A stretch of 64,000 bases of DNA, from assembly GCA_041484195.1 (NCBI GenBank), contig JBGPHC010000012.1, positions 54,573-118,572 of the forward strand, in the 5' to 3' direction. The stretch comes from PSRI01 sp041484195 (GTDB lineage: Bacteria; Bacteroidota; Bacteroidia; Chitinophagales; Chitinophagaceae). Below, piece by piece: positions 48,081-58,905 of the stretch. The notes below the pieces were generated by a model. That model saw only the letters and a list, made by a program, of their open reading frames with translations. It did no database searches and had not been told where the DNA came from. The first letter of the stretch is position 1. Each line of letters begins with the position of its first letter. The translations under genes were made by a program, and so were the position numbers.

Positions 48081-48950
48081 TTATTCTGGGGAAGCCTGAT
48101 TTTTATTTGTTTTCCCGGAAATTACTTTATCAGAAAAAGCAATCATCATTGGAATAAATTCGTTGGCTTTTTGTTCCGGGAAATGACCTGCTCCATCCAG
48201 AGAATGTAGTTCGTTATATATTCCTTTGCTGGTGAGTTGTGCTGACAATTCCGTACTGGTAGAATAAGGAACAACATCGTCAGCTGTCCCGTGAATTATA
48301 CAGACTGGTGGGATTTCTTTGAGCAACTGTTTTTCATATATCGGCGCGCTCCATGGTGGCCTGTGTGCATATTCAGGACTCCGTGGATTGCACATTCCGC
48401 CCCATAAATCTATGCAACCGGTGAAAATCCAATCTTTGGCATGATCAAAACACATATTCACGGCAAGGGCGCCACCGGCAGAATCGCCGCAAATGATCAT
48501 CTTGGAAGTATCCGCCTTAAAAAGCTTCTGGTACTTCTTTATCCAGCATACAGCATCCGCAACATCAGACAAGGCCCTTTCAAGCACTATCGGTCCACAG
48601 GGTGCTCCCTGAGCTTTCAACCGGTAATTGATTACAAAAACAAGGTATTCGTGTTTGGCAAATGCAGTCGCCATTTTCACGAACAGGTCCTCTTGCTTAT
48701 CGCCCTCTGCAAAACCTCCCCCATGCACGAAGATTATAACAGGTTTTTTTTTCTTGCCATCCTTTGGCTCATACACGTCAAGCTTCAGGGACTCCCTTTG
48801 CTGATGGTCATTTAACTTACGACCATATTCCAAGTCATATATCACCAGCATCCGCTTTACTGTATCTGCTTCCAGATACGTTGCAGCAGATCGGCCTGAA
48901 TGGATCAATCCGAAAAACGCACATGCCAAAAGCCATACCTTTTTATTCAT
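48081..48950 (-). CDS. Alpha/beta-hydrolase, carboxylesterase/HSL-like, secreted
   Basis: A 289-aa protein with a signal peptide (VWLLACAFFGLIHSGRSAA). The oxyanion motif is VHGGGFAEGD, the nucleophile elbow ICGDSAGGALAV (S157), and the Asp and His are in IIHGTADDVVPYS and GAGHFPEQ. This set matches the acetyl-esterase group of the hormone-sensitive-lipase-like family. In a PUL, removing acetyl or other ester groups from the glycan is the likely role. It is the first enzyme gene after the SusC/SusD genes. Confidence 0.85.
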   Translation of the reverse strand: MNKKVWLLACAFFGLIHSGRSAATYLEADTVKRMLVIYDLEYGRKLNDHQQRESLKLDVYEPKDGKKKKPVIIFVHGGGFAEGDKQEDLFVKMATAFAKHEYLVFVINYRLKAQGAPCGPIVLERALSDVADAVCWIKKYQKLFKADTSKMIICGDSAGGALAVNMCFDHAKDWIFTGCIDLWGGMCNPRSPEYAHRPPWSAPIYEKQLLKEIPPVCIIHGTADDVVPYSTSTELSAQLTSKGIYNELHSLDGAGHFPEQKANEFIPMMIAFSDKVISGKTNKNQASPE

Positions 48951-49057
48951 AGTAATAGTTACAGAGCTTATAGGAGGAGGAATTATTTAGAGAATAATCC
49001 CTCTTCTGTTCCAATATGTCTTTACAATTTTATTTATGCTTTGAAGCTTTCAATTCA

Positions 49058-50725
49058 TTACCAAAGAGGATTTTGAATTAAACCATTGGCAACTTCACCC
49101 TGTGGTATAGGATATAAATACATTTTGGGGTCGAACGAGCGGTTTTCTACATTTACTTTTGTATAAGTGAAGCTGGCAGGTCCGTTTTCCTGGATATCCA
49201 CACCCATTAGAGAAACACCTTCGGTGGACGGCCCTATCATCCACCTCCGCACATCCCAAAAGCGATGATCTTCAAAGGCCAGTTCAACTCTTCTTTCATT
49301 GCGGATCCGTTCCCGCATTTCGCTTTGTGACAAACCGGCCGGTAACCCCGGCATATTCACACCAGGCCTGGCACGAACCGCGTCAACATACAATTTGATA
49401 TCAGGATTGCCTGGATCATACTCATTCAACGCTTCTGCATAATTCAAATAGATTTCAGCCAGTCGAATGAGAACCCAGGTATGCACACTAGTCGTATTGA
49501 GCAGCAGGTCCAGGTCTGGGTTAACATATTTTTTTAAATAGTATCCTGTTTTGGTGGCATTGGGGATTCCTTTGCCATCTCTACCGCCTGCCCAGATTTC
49601 AACAGGCCTTGTTTTGAACACGCTGTTATTAGTGATAATACTCATACCCAAGCGTGGATCCCTGTTGGAATAAGGATCTGCGGCCTGGGCAGGGTTGTTC
49701 CAGTCAAAGGGGGTTCCGTCAGTCATTTCATAGGCATCAACTAAATTCTGTGAAGGCGTGGTACCGCTATGGCCTAAATCAAATCCTATAGGAGAGGAAG
49801 CCATTTCAAAAGTATTGGAAGGCCCGCTCCGTGTAGCAAAAATGACTTCGGCATTCCTGTAATTGGTTGATGAGAACAAATTGCTGTAATTGCTACTCAG
49901 AGAATAGGCACCGAGGTCGATCACGGCCTTGGCTGCATCCGCCGCAGCCTTCCACTGCGCCGTCCTGTCGCCTCCTACGATTGATACCAGCTCAGGATTG
50001 GACCCGGACGATGTATTAAATAAATCACTGGCCGCATAAAGCAAAACCCTGCTTTTCAATGCCAAGGCCGCCCCTTTGGTAACTCTGCCTAAATCAGTAT
50101 TAACAGGAGTAACAGGTAAATTAAGCGCTGCGGAATCACATTCATTCGATATAAACTTAATGCAATTAGCCAGGGGGTCTCGACTTCTATCCCGATCATC
50201 TATTGACAGGGAAATAGTTATGAGGGGAACACCACCATAGCGCTTTATCAGTTCAAAAAAGAAATAGGCTCTCAGGAAACGAACTTCATATTTCCATTTC
50301 TGTATTAAGGCCAGATTTGTCGTGTATGTAGCTTGCAGGGCCGGATTAAGTTTCCATTGATCCAGGTTTACATTATCGGCTGATTCGAGAAATAGATTTG
50401 CGTTACGTATCGCCACGTAATATTTCGCCCAGACATCATCAGGATTACTTACAGCATTCCAGTTTCCGGTATTAAAATTCTGTATGTTTGACGTTTCCAG
50501 CGTGTGTTCTGCTTCGTCAGTAGCCGAAGCCATCATAGCTCCATCAATATAAAGGAACCCTAAAGGAAGATACGAATATACCGATTGCACCCGATTAGAA
50601 GTGTTGGTAAAATTTTGGGTGACCTGCCGTTCGGACAGCGTCGTTACATACTGACGGTCTAATTTCGTGCATGCGACGATATAAAGAGAAACAAGAATAG
50701 CGACTGTTATATTTTTACTTTTCAT
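49058..50725 (-). CDS. SusD-like glycan-binding outer-membrane lipoprotein (second pair)
   Basis: A 555-aa protein with lipobox VACTK after AILVSLYI, followed by the SusD/RagB tetratricopeptide scaffold: WKYEVRFLRAYFFFELIKRY, GRVTKGAALALKSRVLLYAA, YAEALNEYDPGNPD, RERIRNERRVELAFEDHRFW and DVRRWM, ending FDPKMYLYPIPQGEVA ... NPLW. It should form the lid on the SusC transporter encoded 31 bases upstream. It is the partner of the shorter SusC in this cluster. Confidence 0.93.
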   Translation of the reverse strand: MKSKNITVAILVSLYIVACTKLDRQYVTTLSERQVTQNFTNTSNRVQSVYSYLPLGFLYIDGAMMASATDEAEHTLETSNIQNFNTGNWNAVSNPDDVWAKYYVAIRNANLFLESADNVNLDQWKLNPALQATYTTNLALIQKWKYEVRFLRAYFFFELIKRYGGVPLITISLSIDDRDRSRDPLANCIKFISNECDSAALNLPVTPVNTDLGRVTKGAALALKSRVLLYAASDLFNTSSGSNPELVSIVGGDRTAQWKAAADAAKAVIDLGAYSLSSNYSNLFSSTNYRNAEVIFATRSGPSNTFEMASSPIGFDLGHSGTTPSQNLVDAYEMTDGTPFDWNNPAQAADPYSNRDPRLGMSIITNNSVFKTRPVEIWAGGRDGKGIPNATKTGYYLKKYVNPDLDLLLNTTSVHTWVLIRLAEIYLNYAEALNEYDPGNPDIKLYVDAVRARPGVNMPGLPAGLSQSEMRERIRNERRVELAFEDHRFWDVRRWMIGPSTEGVSLMGVDIQENGPASFTYTKVNVENRSFDPKMYLYPIPQGEVANGLIQNPLW

Positions 50726-50756
50726 ATTACAATGTTATTTTAGGTTATTTATTTCT

Positions 50757-53594
50757 CTAAAAAAGAACACTGGCTCCTATACTAAGTGTCCTTACCGCCG
50801 GATAACCGGTACCAGTTAATATTTCCGGATCTGTAAAACCGGATAAATGGTCCATTGAGAAGAGATTGTTGCCATTAACAAAAACCCTGGCATGATCAAC
50901 CCCTATTTTTTTAAACAATTTTGGGGATACGTCATATCCCAGTTCTATACTGCGCAGTTTAAGGAAACTGCCGTTACGTTGCCAGAATGAGGAAGGCTGA
51001 AAATTATTCAGATTATTTACAGCAGACAGCCGTGGGTAAGTTGCCGTTGCAGAAGTTTGGGGAGTCCACCTGTCCAATGCAAATGAAGAAATCTTTCCGT
51101 TGTTCTGAAATGCTTTAAAGTAATTACTTCCTAGGTAAACCGAGCGGCCGCTAACCCCCCACAAAAGAAAATCCAGATAAAAGCCTTTGTATTTCAATCC
51201 TGATTGCAAAGTAGCAGTTAATTCAGGAAGATCTGGTTTCCCGATGGGATAGAAGTCATTTGCATCAATCCTACCATCATTATTTTGATCTTTGTATTTA
51301 ATGTCGCCTGGCTTTACTATATCAAAGATCTGTTTTGGGCTGGCATCAATGTCGGCCTGATCTTTAAACAAACCAATAGCTTCCAGTAAAAAAGGTTGGC
51401 CGATAGGATGACCGGTCCTGTACAGGTAGGTATTCACCTGAAGCGCCTCAGAATTATACAGCACTTTGTTTTTAGCTACCCATACATTGGCCTCAACAAA
51501 ATATTGCAATTTTCCGGACTCTTTACTATTGTAGCGGATCATAGCTTCGAAGCCCTTGTTAGTAACTTTACCCACATTCAGATAAGGAAGGCTCATTCCC
51601 AAATATAAAGGCACATCCCGGTAAGGAATTGCCAATATATCGTAGCGATCTTTTTTAAACCAATCCACCGCAATTTCCAATTGATGGAAAATAGTGGCTT
51701 CGATACCTACATCCAGTTGCTTCTCCCTTTCCCATGTTACATCTGGATTAGGGGTTAATCCTTCACTTATTCCTGAAGTACCGGCGTTATTAGTGCCCAG
51801 ATTATATCCAGCGCTGCCCGTATAATAAGGATAGAACGGAAAGCGCGGGCCACCTATATTATCGTTGCCGGTCAGCCCGTAAGAACCTCTTAATTTCAGA
51901 TAATTAAATAGGTTATTCCCTTTAAGAAATGCTTCGTTTGAAGCGATCCAGCCAACGGAAACAGCAGGGAAAAACCCATATCGTTTACCACTTGGAAAAT
52001 TTTCAGATCCATTATATCCAAAAGAGAACTCCCCGATATACTTTTCCTGGTAGCTGTAAGTAAAGCGGCCGCCGGTACCAACATGCTTAAAATCATCGCT
52101 GACTCCACTTGCGGAATATACAGTGTTATTGTATAGTAACATTGCGTTAATACCATGCTGACCAAATGTGTGGTCATAATTCAAAAAGGCCTGTACTGAA
52201 TAATCCCGCCATTGGGTACCTGATCCTTCAATACCTGCTAAGGAGGTTTTTTGTCCGAACTTAGTATATACTGTGTCCCCCGCAAGATTTTTTGAAATGG
52301 AGAATCTTTCATACTGCCTTGTTTTAGTGGAGACACTACTTGAAAAATTATTAAATGCAGCAGCGCCGGATATGCTTAAACCTTTTGTGATCATGTCCAA
52401 TTTTTCTATTAATTTCAAATTCACCGAAAGTCCCTTGTTGTCTGAGCTGTAAGTACCCGTTTCAATAACATCCCCCTTAGGATTGGTATATAGTCCGTCT
52501 CCCCCATAGCTGCCATTGGGGTTATAAACCGGAAATTCATTAGGAGCAATGACATCCATTTTAGTGAAAACGGAGTTTGTGTTGACGCCGGCCTGATTGG
52601 ATTTATCTGAAATTGTTCCGGCTAAATTAAAAATGGCTGTCAGCCTCTTTGTCACATTAATATCAACGTTTGAACGAAAATTATAATTTCTGTAGTATAC
52701 AGAATTTGAACCGTTCTTCGCAGCAACGGAATTATCATTATACAAACCATTGTTGTTGAGCAAGTTTAATGATACATAATACCGAACATCCTCGTTACCT
52801 CCATATAAGTTCATGTTATAATTGGAAATAAGAGTAGATTTCTTCAATACCGTCTTATACCAGTTTACATCTGGATGAAAGAATGGGTCGCTATGAGACT
52901 TATAGGCAGCCAAGTCATTTGCTGTATAGCGGGCAGGTTTTCCATCATTATTCAACGCTTCGTTATACAGGGTGGCGTAATCGTATGACCCCAAATAATC
53001 AGGCAATTGCAAAGGGCTCTGTACTCCCTGCCAAGTGCTAAAATCAACTACAAGAGGCCCGGCTTTACCTTTTTTTGTTGTAATCAGCAATACTCCATTA
53101 GCCCCCCTGCTCCCATATATTGCGGTGGCTGATGCGTCTTTCAATAAAGTAGCGCTCTCTATTTCTTCCGGAGTTAGCTGTTGATAAAAACCTTCAAACC
53201 CGTCCACCAGAATCAAAGGGGTAGAGCTTGTTCCAAGGACAGAAGAGCCTGTTCCAAAGGTACTTGACCCCCTGATATTAAGCATTGGCACATCTAATCC
53301 TGGTTCTCCGCTACTTTGCCTGACTGTAAGACCTGGTAATCTTCCGCTCAAAGTATTGAGAAGATTAGGAGTGAATGATTTCTGCATCTCACCTCCCTGT
53401 ACTGTTGATATTGCACCCGATACCATCCATGCCGGTTGTGTACCATAGGCAACATTAATTGGGACGTCTTTGTTTCTTTTGGCCGCGGAATCCTCTTTTG
53501 GACTTTGGGCCTGTGTATTAAGAAAAATACTGAAACAAATAATGGTCATTGAGATCGGGAGTATGCTTCGGGTATATTTAATATTAACAGCCAT
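50757..53594 (-). CDS. SusC-like TonB-dependent transporter without carboxypeptidase-D-like domain
   Basis: The 945-aa protein has a signal peptide (ILPISMTIICFSIFLNTQAQ) and goes almost directly into the plug domain (about 50-190; LSGRLPGLTVRQSSGEPGLD, IYGSRGANGVLLITTKKG), then the 22-strand barrel ending LSIGASVLF with terminal Phe. The usual CarboxypepD_reg-like domain before the plug is absent, unlike the SusC at 55.4 kb. The TonB box cannot be fixed by eye. It should import oligosaccharides captured by the SusD encoded just downstream. The two SusC/SusD pairs differ enough to suggest different ligand sizes. Confidence 0.92.
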   Translation of the reverse strand: MAVNIKYTRSILPISMTIICFSIFLNTQAQSPKEDSAAKRNKDVPINVAYGTQPAWMVSGAISTVQGGEMQKSFTPNLLNTLSGRLPGLTVRQSSGEPGLDVPMLNIRGSSTFGTGSSVLGTSSTPLILVDGFEGFYQQLTPEEIESATLLKDASATAIYGSRGANGVLLITTKKGKAGPLVVDFSTWQGVQSPLQLPDYLGSYDYATLYNEALNNDGKPARYTANDLAAYKSHSDPFFHPDVNWYKTVLKKSTLISNYNMNLYGGNEDVRYYVSLNLLNNNGLYNDNSVAAKNGSNSVYYRNYNFRSNVDINVTKRLTAIFNLAGTISDKSNQAGVNTNSVFTKMDVIAPNEFPVYNPNGSYGGDGLYTNPKGDVIETGTYSSDNKGLSVNLKLIEKLDMITKGLSISGAAAFNNFSSSVSTKTRQYERFSISKNLAGDTVYTKFGQKTSLAGIEGSGTQWRDYSVQAFLNYDHTFGQHGINAMLLYNNTVYSASGVSDDFKHVGTGGRFTYSYQEKYIGEFSFGYNGSENFPSGKRYGFFPAVSVGWIASNEAFLKGNNLFNYLKLRGSYGLTGNDNIGGPRFPFYPYYTGSAGYNLGTNNAGTSGISEGLTPNPDVTWEREKQLDVGIEATIFHQLEIAVDWFKKDRYDILAIPYRDVPLYLGMSLPYLNVGKVTNKGFEAMIRYNSKESGKLQYFVEANVWVAKNKVLYNSEALQVNTYLYRTGHPIGQPFLLEAIGLFKDQADIDASPKQIFDIVKPGDIKYKDQNNDGRIDANDFYPIGKPDLPELTATLQSGLKYKGFYLDFLLWGVSGRSVYLGSNYFKAFQNNGKISSFALDRWTPQTSATATYPRLSAVNNLNNFQPSSFWQRNGSFLKLRSIELGYDVSPKLFKKIGVDHARVFVNGNNLFSMDHLSGFTDPEILTGTGYPAVRTLSIGASVLF

Positions 53595-53636
53595 AGATTT
53601 TTATTCTTAAGTAATTAAATTAAAAAATTTAAAAAA

Positions 53637-55382
53637 TCAATATCCGGGATTTTGAACCAAATACCCTTTTAACACCTCACTTGTAGGAAATGGATGTAAA
53701 TATTCGTTTTTGGTAAATACCCGTGTTTCTTGTGCATAAGGTAAATAACTAAAATCAGTATTGTTCGGGATAGCCACAGGATAAGGAGTAATTTTAAGCC
53801 CCCAAAAAGTACCTTTCATTATACCTTCATTTTCTGCAATGAGCCAGCGCCTTACATCCCAAAACCGGTGCTCTTCGTATGCCATTTCAACCGACCTTTC
53901 ATTTCTGATCCGGTCCCTAAATTGACTTTGGGAGAGGCCGGCCGGGAGATCAGGCATTCCTGAACGTTGCCTGATTGTATTCACTGCATCATACGCAGGC
54001 TGAATGGGGCCTTGTGCCTCATTCAACGCTTCAGCATAATTAAGATAGGCTTCAGCAAGACGGAAGATCGTCCAGTTCATATTAACAATCGATCCGGTAT
54101 TATTCCAGGCATCTGGTATTGCCTTTTTCAGCCAGACGCCTCCATAGCATCCGTGGGCTTGTTGGCCACCCTCATAGGTTTGCATATTAGGAAGGGTTAC
54201 ATTCCAAAATGAACCATTATAACTCAATGTTTGTTTAAAGCGGGGATCCAATTCTGCGTATTTTTCATTAAGGTCATTGCCGCCTGCCATATCCCAGGTT
54301 TCGGGGGTGCCATCATTTTTTTCATATAATTTCACGAAATTCAGCCAAACTGTGTAGCCACATAGCGCATTGATTGGCGGAACGGAAGGAGCCATTCCTC
54401 CAAATGAATACCCGAGGTCGGGCTGTTCTTGTGAAGCAAATATAATTTCATTATTATCTGTTCTTTCCCACATGTATTTATAGTTTTTATCAGTGCCCTG
54501 GTTCGTAATTAATGCAATGCCCCCGGTTGGAGCCCAGTCGAGGACCGCCTTAGCTGCATCTGCAGCTAATTGCCATCTCGCTACATCATAATTCCCATAA
54601 CAAATCATTTTATTATTTGCCGGATCCGTCATGCTCAAATAAGGAGTTCCGGTATTGAATATCGGGCTGGCGGCATATAGTAGTGTTCTGGATTTCAACA
54701 TCAGATCAGCTCCCTTGGTTGCCCTTCCCCTCAGGGTAGCAGGATAAACAGAGGGCAGGAGGGCGACAGCGTCATCGCAATCTTTTACTATAAACTGCAC
54801 CAAAGAATCAATACTGCTTCTGGAACCTGTAATATTATCCGTTAGTTGAAAACGTTTTTGCACGATGGGCACTCCTCCATAAAATTTTAGCATTTCGAAA
54901 TAGGCCAGCGCGCGCAGGAATTTTACTTCACCCTTCACTTGATCCTTATAGCCTTGAGGAGTATTCGGCACACCATCGATTCTCTCCAGCGCAATGTTGC
55001 ATTTCCTTATCACTTTCCAGCGATCCGTCCATCTGAAATCAGAGCCGCCATTCGCTGGGGTTATATTCCCAATATTCCATGTGCCATTGGGCCAAAACCA
55101 GGAGGCAGTACCTTCCCCTTCATCTGTTAAGCCGGCTTCGATGCCGTCCATGTTGGTTCTAGCATTTTGGTCAAGGAATGGGTAGCCATTATGGACTCCC
55201 AGATTATATATACCTGTTATAAATGTTTCTACCTGGGTTTGGGAGGAGAAAATTGTATCCTCGGTAACATCCACTCCTGGCGGTTTATCCAAAAAATTAG
55301 TAACTTTTTTGCAGGAAACAGAAACTGCACAAACAGTACAGCAAATTCCGATCACACTAATAATTATATTTTTCATTGACAA
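53637..55382 (-). CDS. SusD-like glycan-binding outer-membrane lipoprotein (first pair)
   Basis: A 581-aa protein with lipobox AVSVSC (Cys near residue 24; ATG at 55376 is a second possible start). SusD marks: VKGEVKFLRALAYFEMLKFY, GRATKGADLMLKSRTLLYAA, YLNYAEALNEAQGP, FRDRIRNERSVEMAYEEHRF and WDVRRWL, ending EYLHPFPTSEV ... QNPGY. The gene is 11 bases downstream of its SusC partner, so they are surely cotranscribed. Aromatic residues such as the Trp-rich ASWFWPNGTWN stretch may line the glycan-binding face. Confidence 0.93.
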   Translation of the reverse strand: MSMKNIIISVIGICCTVCAVSVSCKKVTNFLDKPPGVDVTEDTIFSSQTQVETFITGIYNLGVHNGYPFLDQNARTNMDGIEAGLTDEGEGTASWFWPNGTWNIGNITPANGGSDFRWTDRWKVIRKCNIALERIDGVPNTPQGYKDQVKGEVKFLRALAYFEMLKFYGGVPIVQKRFQLTDNITGSRSSIDSLVQFIVKDCDDAVALLPSVYPATLRGRATKGADLMLKSRTLLYAASPIFNTGTPYLSMTDPANNKMICYGNYDVARWQLAADAAKAVLDWAPTGGIALITNQGTDKNYKYMWERTDNNEIIFASQEQPDLGYSFGGMAPSVPPINALCGYTVWLNFVKLYEKNDGTPETWDMAGGNDLNEKYAELDPRFKQTLSYNGSFWNVTLPNMQTYEGGQQAHGCYGGVWLKKAIPDAWNNTGSIVNMNWTIFRLAEAYLNYAEALNEAQGPIQPAYDAVNTIRQRSGMPDLPAGLSQSQFRDRIRNERSVEMAYEEHRFWDVRRWLIAENEGIMKGTFWGLKITPYPVAIPNNTDFSYLPYAQETRVFTKNEYLHPFPTSEVLKGYLVQNPGY

Positions 55383-55393
55383 ATATTTATTTA

Positions 55394-58300
55394 TTAAAAA
55401 TTAATATTTAGCCCAAAATTAAAAGTCTTTGTTAACGGGTATTGATATAGGGAGTTATTCCCGATACGTTGTTCCGGATCCAAACCGTCCAGCAAATTTG
55501 CCCATGTAAGCAGGTTGTTGCCATTCAGATAAATACGTGAACTACTGATACCAACTCTTCTTAAAAAGCTTGTAGGCAAAGTATAGCCGATTTCCGCATT
55601 TTTTAATCGCAAATAGGTTCCATCAACATTCCAAAAAGTGGAGGGTTGGTAATTACTTGTCTGGGTGTTAGTTGATACGGATAGGTGAGGAAGCTTTATA
55701 TCATCCCCATTATCATATCGATCTTGGGTCCAGCTTTTGTATATCCAATAATTAGGTGAAGCGGATCCACTATTGTAAGGAGTTTGGGTTATTTGTAAGT
55801 ATTGAAATGAAACTTTCGCTGCGCCCTGGAATAATAGAGAAAAATCAAATCCCTTGAAGTCTCCGCCTAAAGAAAAACCATATATTTCTTCCGGAAAATT
55901 GGAATATCCTATAGGGACCTGATCATTAACATCGATCTTCCCATCACCGTTCACATCTTTGTACTTGATATCGCCTGGCTGGATTTTATTGTTATTGAAG
56001 GCATATACCGGTCTCTTCGGATCGTTCACTTCGTTCCAGCTATTAAACAATCCTTCAGCAACCAATCCAAAAATCTGTCCGGACCTTTGCCCTGTACGCT
56101 GCTGGTAGGGAAATGGCCTGGTTACCTCATTCATGTATTCTATTACATTGTGTGCATAGGTATAGGTAGCTTTTACCCAATAATTTAAATGACCGATTTT
56201 ATCGCTGAACGATATGTCTCCATCAATTCCGCCGTTTCTCATTCTACCCAGGTTAACTTGGGGTAAAGTTGCCCCAAAAATTACCGGTATTGTTTGAAAA
56301 GAAGCAAGTATGTTATCTCTCTTTTCCTTAAACCAGTCCGCTGTTATCTTGAGCTTGTCCTTGAATAGCCGCAAATCGGCGCCAATATCTGTCTTCTTCG
56401 ACCTCTCCCAAGTCAGGTCCGGGTTTCCAAGCGCACCTTCGAGGGATCCAATGTAAGTGTTAAAAGAACTTCCCGACGTGCCAAACTGATAGTTTGCATT
56501 AGTATAGGTATAGCTTGAAGGTCTGTAAAGAAAGCGGGTGCCACCAACCACGTCATTACCCACTTCACCATACGAAGCCCTTAGTTTCAAAAACGAAATA
56601 AAATCACTAGATGGGAAGAATGGTTCTTTCGAAACAATCCAGCCCAATGAATAGGCCGGGAAATAGCCGAAGCGCTTGCCCGGTGCAAAATTTTCGGTTC
56701 CGTTGTATCCAAGATCGAATTCGCCCATGTAGCGCTCTTTATAGTTATAAGTTACCCTACCCACCAAACCCTGGTATTCGTGAGGAACCAGAAAAAGAAG
56801 ACCTGGATTTATCTGCTTACTTTGATTATATAACACTAATGCTGAAATATTATGATCACCGAATTTTCTGGCATAGTCAATCCCCATTTCAGAATAAGTT
56901 TCTCTATCGCCGGATATTGTTTCTGAATAACTATATGGGGCTGCAGTTGAATTAGGAATAAAATTTATTGTATTATCCGGCAGCCTCACTATACTATAGG
57001 TTACAACGTTTTTCCCATGGCCTGTGGCGACCTGATTAATGTTTCTATAAGATATGGTCCCGTGAGCAGATAATCCTTTTGTTATAAAGTCAAGTTTATA
57101 ATTTAAGCGCACCGAGCCGTCCAGATACGTATTGTTTAAAAGGAACACGCCGTTGCCCAACATGTTAGCGAGAGGGTTTCCTCTGTAAAACGACTGCCCC
57201 GGGACACTACTAATAAGCTTACCATCGACAACTCCAGGCGATAAAACCGGTGGCGCTTCTACAACGGCCGCCAGAATAGTAGTAATGGAACCCAACGCGA
57301 TGTTATTACTGCCGTTAATACTATAGGGGCCTCTATTCGACTCTATCTGCGCTGCGGTGTTGACCTGGGCTGACAAACGATCTGTAATGTCAAAATCAAA
57401 ATTGGTCCGGAAATTATACCGTCTGTAGTTTATCTGGTTGTTATAACCGGGTACAAGATTAGTATTTTTGAATAGCCCCCCTTGGTTGAATAGCCCTGCA
57501 GAGACAAAATATTTGATTCTTTTTGAACCTCCACTAATATTCAGGTTATGCTGCGATTGCGAGGTAGACCTCTTTAGCATTAAGTCTACCCAATTTGTGG
57601 AAGGATAAAATATAGGATCTGATCCCGATTTATATTTTTGAAGGTCTGCATTACTAAACAGTGGCACATAAGGTGCTCCGGTTATATAAGAGTCGTATTG
57701 TATGGCTTGATTGTAACCGTTTGCCCAATCATAGCTGTTCGAATTCTGTCTAAACTTCATATATTCTGTCACAGCCTCGTTAAACGTATAACTAAGCCTG
57801 GGTTTGCCTTCTTTTCCTCTTTTTGTAGTAATTATCAAGACTCCGTTAGCTCCCCGTACGCCGTATACGGCTGTAGCGGAAGCATCTTTTAAAATGGTGA
57901 CAGTTTCAATTTCATTAGGGTCAAGGTTATTAAAGTTTGGATTTACGATACCGTCTATCAAAACCAAAGGATCTGCCCCCCCTCCCCCAAAAGTACCAGT
58001 TCCTCTTATTCGCAGAATAGTTTGGTCCTGTCCCGGTAGTCCGGATTGCTGCTGTGCAAGGAGACCCGTAAGGCGGGCAGCCAGCATATTGCTGATATTA
58101 GCCTGAGGCGATTGCAATAATTCCTTGGTTCCAATAGAAGAAATGGCACCAGTTACCGTTACTGCTTTTTGCTTGCCATATCCAACTATTACCACATCAG
58201 ATAATACTTTGTTAATTGCGGCAAGCACAATAGTCATTTTCCCCTCTTTATCTACTACAACTTCTTTCGTATTATACCCAGTATAAGAGATAATAATAAC

Positions 58301-58855
58301 TGTTTTTTCATCTTTTACTTTCAGGGTAAAATTGCCGCCGGCATCAGTAACAGTAATATTTTTTGTACCTTTTTCAGTAATGGATGCACCTTGCAAAGGC
58401 TCCCCTATTTCATTGGTAACTGTGCCGGAAATAATTACATCAATTGGGTTAGTAGCAGCAGAGAAAGCCTTTCGTATGTTTTCTGCTGAATTTTGAACAA
58501 GGAAAAGTAAAATTTGTTGATCATCAATTACCCGGTAATCAATATCCAATGGTTTTAAAACTTCGTCGAGAAAATCAACAAGCTTCTTATTGGTAAGGAT
58601 ACAGGATATTTTCATGTTTACATCAATTACATCACTGCTATAGGTGAATTTTACGCCTGTTTGCTTTTGAATTTGTACAAGTATCTTTTTCATCACTTCT
58701 TGCTCTGCCATTACAGTTACAGGCTTATTTAAAACAGCTTGTGCATTGATACGACTTGCGTAAGAAGAAAAAGTAAAAATTAAAGCAAGTACAATTTGCA
58801 GGAATGTTATTCTCATTGCATAAAAAATTATGACATTAATTCGTTTTTGTTTCAT
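55394..58855 (-). CDS. SusC-like TonB-dependent transporter with STN domain
   Basis: An 1153-aa transducer-type SusC. After the signal come an STN (secretin/TonB short N-terminal) domain at about 43-120 (KKILVQIQKQTGVKFTYSSD), a CarboxypepD_reg-like domain at about 141-212 (VIISGTVTNEIGEPLQGASI), the plug at about 218-345 (RGTGTFGGGGADPLVLIDGI) and the barrel ending FNFGLNINF. The STN domain normally contacts the FecR anti-sigma factor, and FecR plus sigma are the next two genes upstream, so substrate passage is likely to induce the cluster. ATG at 58816 is an alternative start with a cleaner signal peptide. Confidence 0.93.
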   Translation of the reverse strand: MKQKRINVIIFYAMRITFLQIVLALIFTFSSYASRINAQAVLNKPVTVMAEQEVMKKILVQIQKQTGVKFTYSSDVIDVNMKISCILTNKKLVDFLDEVLKPLDIDYRVIDDQQILLFLVQNSAENIRKAFSAATNPIDVIISGTVTNEIGEPLQGASITEKGTKNITVTDAGGNFTLKVKDEKTVIIISYTGYNTKEVVVDKEGKMTIVLAAINKVLSDVVIVGYGKQKAVTVTGAISSIGTKELLQSPQANISNMLAARLTGLLAQQQSGLPGQDQTILRIRGTGTFGGGGADPLVLIDGIVNPNFNNLDPNEIETVTILKDASATAVYGVRGANGVLIITTKRGKEGKPRLSYTFNEAVTEYMKFRQNSNSYDWANGYNQAIQYDSYITGAPYVPLFSNADLQKYKSGSDPIFYPSTNWVDLMLKRSTSQSQHNLNISGGSKRIKYFVSAGLFNQGGLFKNTNLVPGYNNQINYRRYNFRTNFDFDITDRLSAQVNTAAQIESNRGPYSINGSNNIALGSITTILAAVVEAPPVLSPGVVDGKLISSVPGQSFYRGNPLANMLGNGVFLLNNTYLDGSVRLNYKLDFITKGLSAHGTISYRNINQVATGHGKNVVTYSIVRLPDNTINFIPNSTAAPYSYSETISGDRETYSEMGIDYARKFGDHNISALVLYNQSKQINPGLLFLVPHEYQGLVGRVTYNYKERYMGEFDLGYNGTENFAPGKRFGYFPAYSLGWIVSKEPFFPSSDFISFLKLRASYGEVGNDVVGGTRFLYRPSSYTYTNANYQFGTSGSSFNTYIGSLEGALGNPDLTWERSKKTDIGADLRLFKDKLKITADWFKEKRDNILASFQTIPVIFGATLPQVNLGRMRNGGIDGDISFSDKIGHLNYWVKATYTYAHNVIEYMNEVTRPFPYQQRTGQRSGQIFGLVAEGLFNSWNEVNDPKRPVYAFNNNKIQPGDIKYKDVNGDGKIDVNDQVPIGYSNFPEEIYGFSLGGDFKGFDFSLLFQGAAKVSFQYLQITQTPYNSGSASPNYWIYKSWTQDRYDNGDDIKLPHLSVSTNTQTSNYQPSTFWNVDGTYLRLKNAEIGYTLPTSFLRRVGISSSRIYLNGNNLLTWANLLDGLDPEQRIGNNSLYQYPLTKTFNFGLNINF

Positions 58856-58905
58856 ACTTTCGTATAATTAGTTCGTTAATAAAAAACAATTGGCGGGCAA
58901 GTTGG

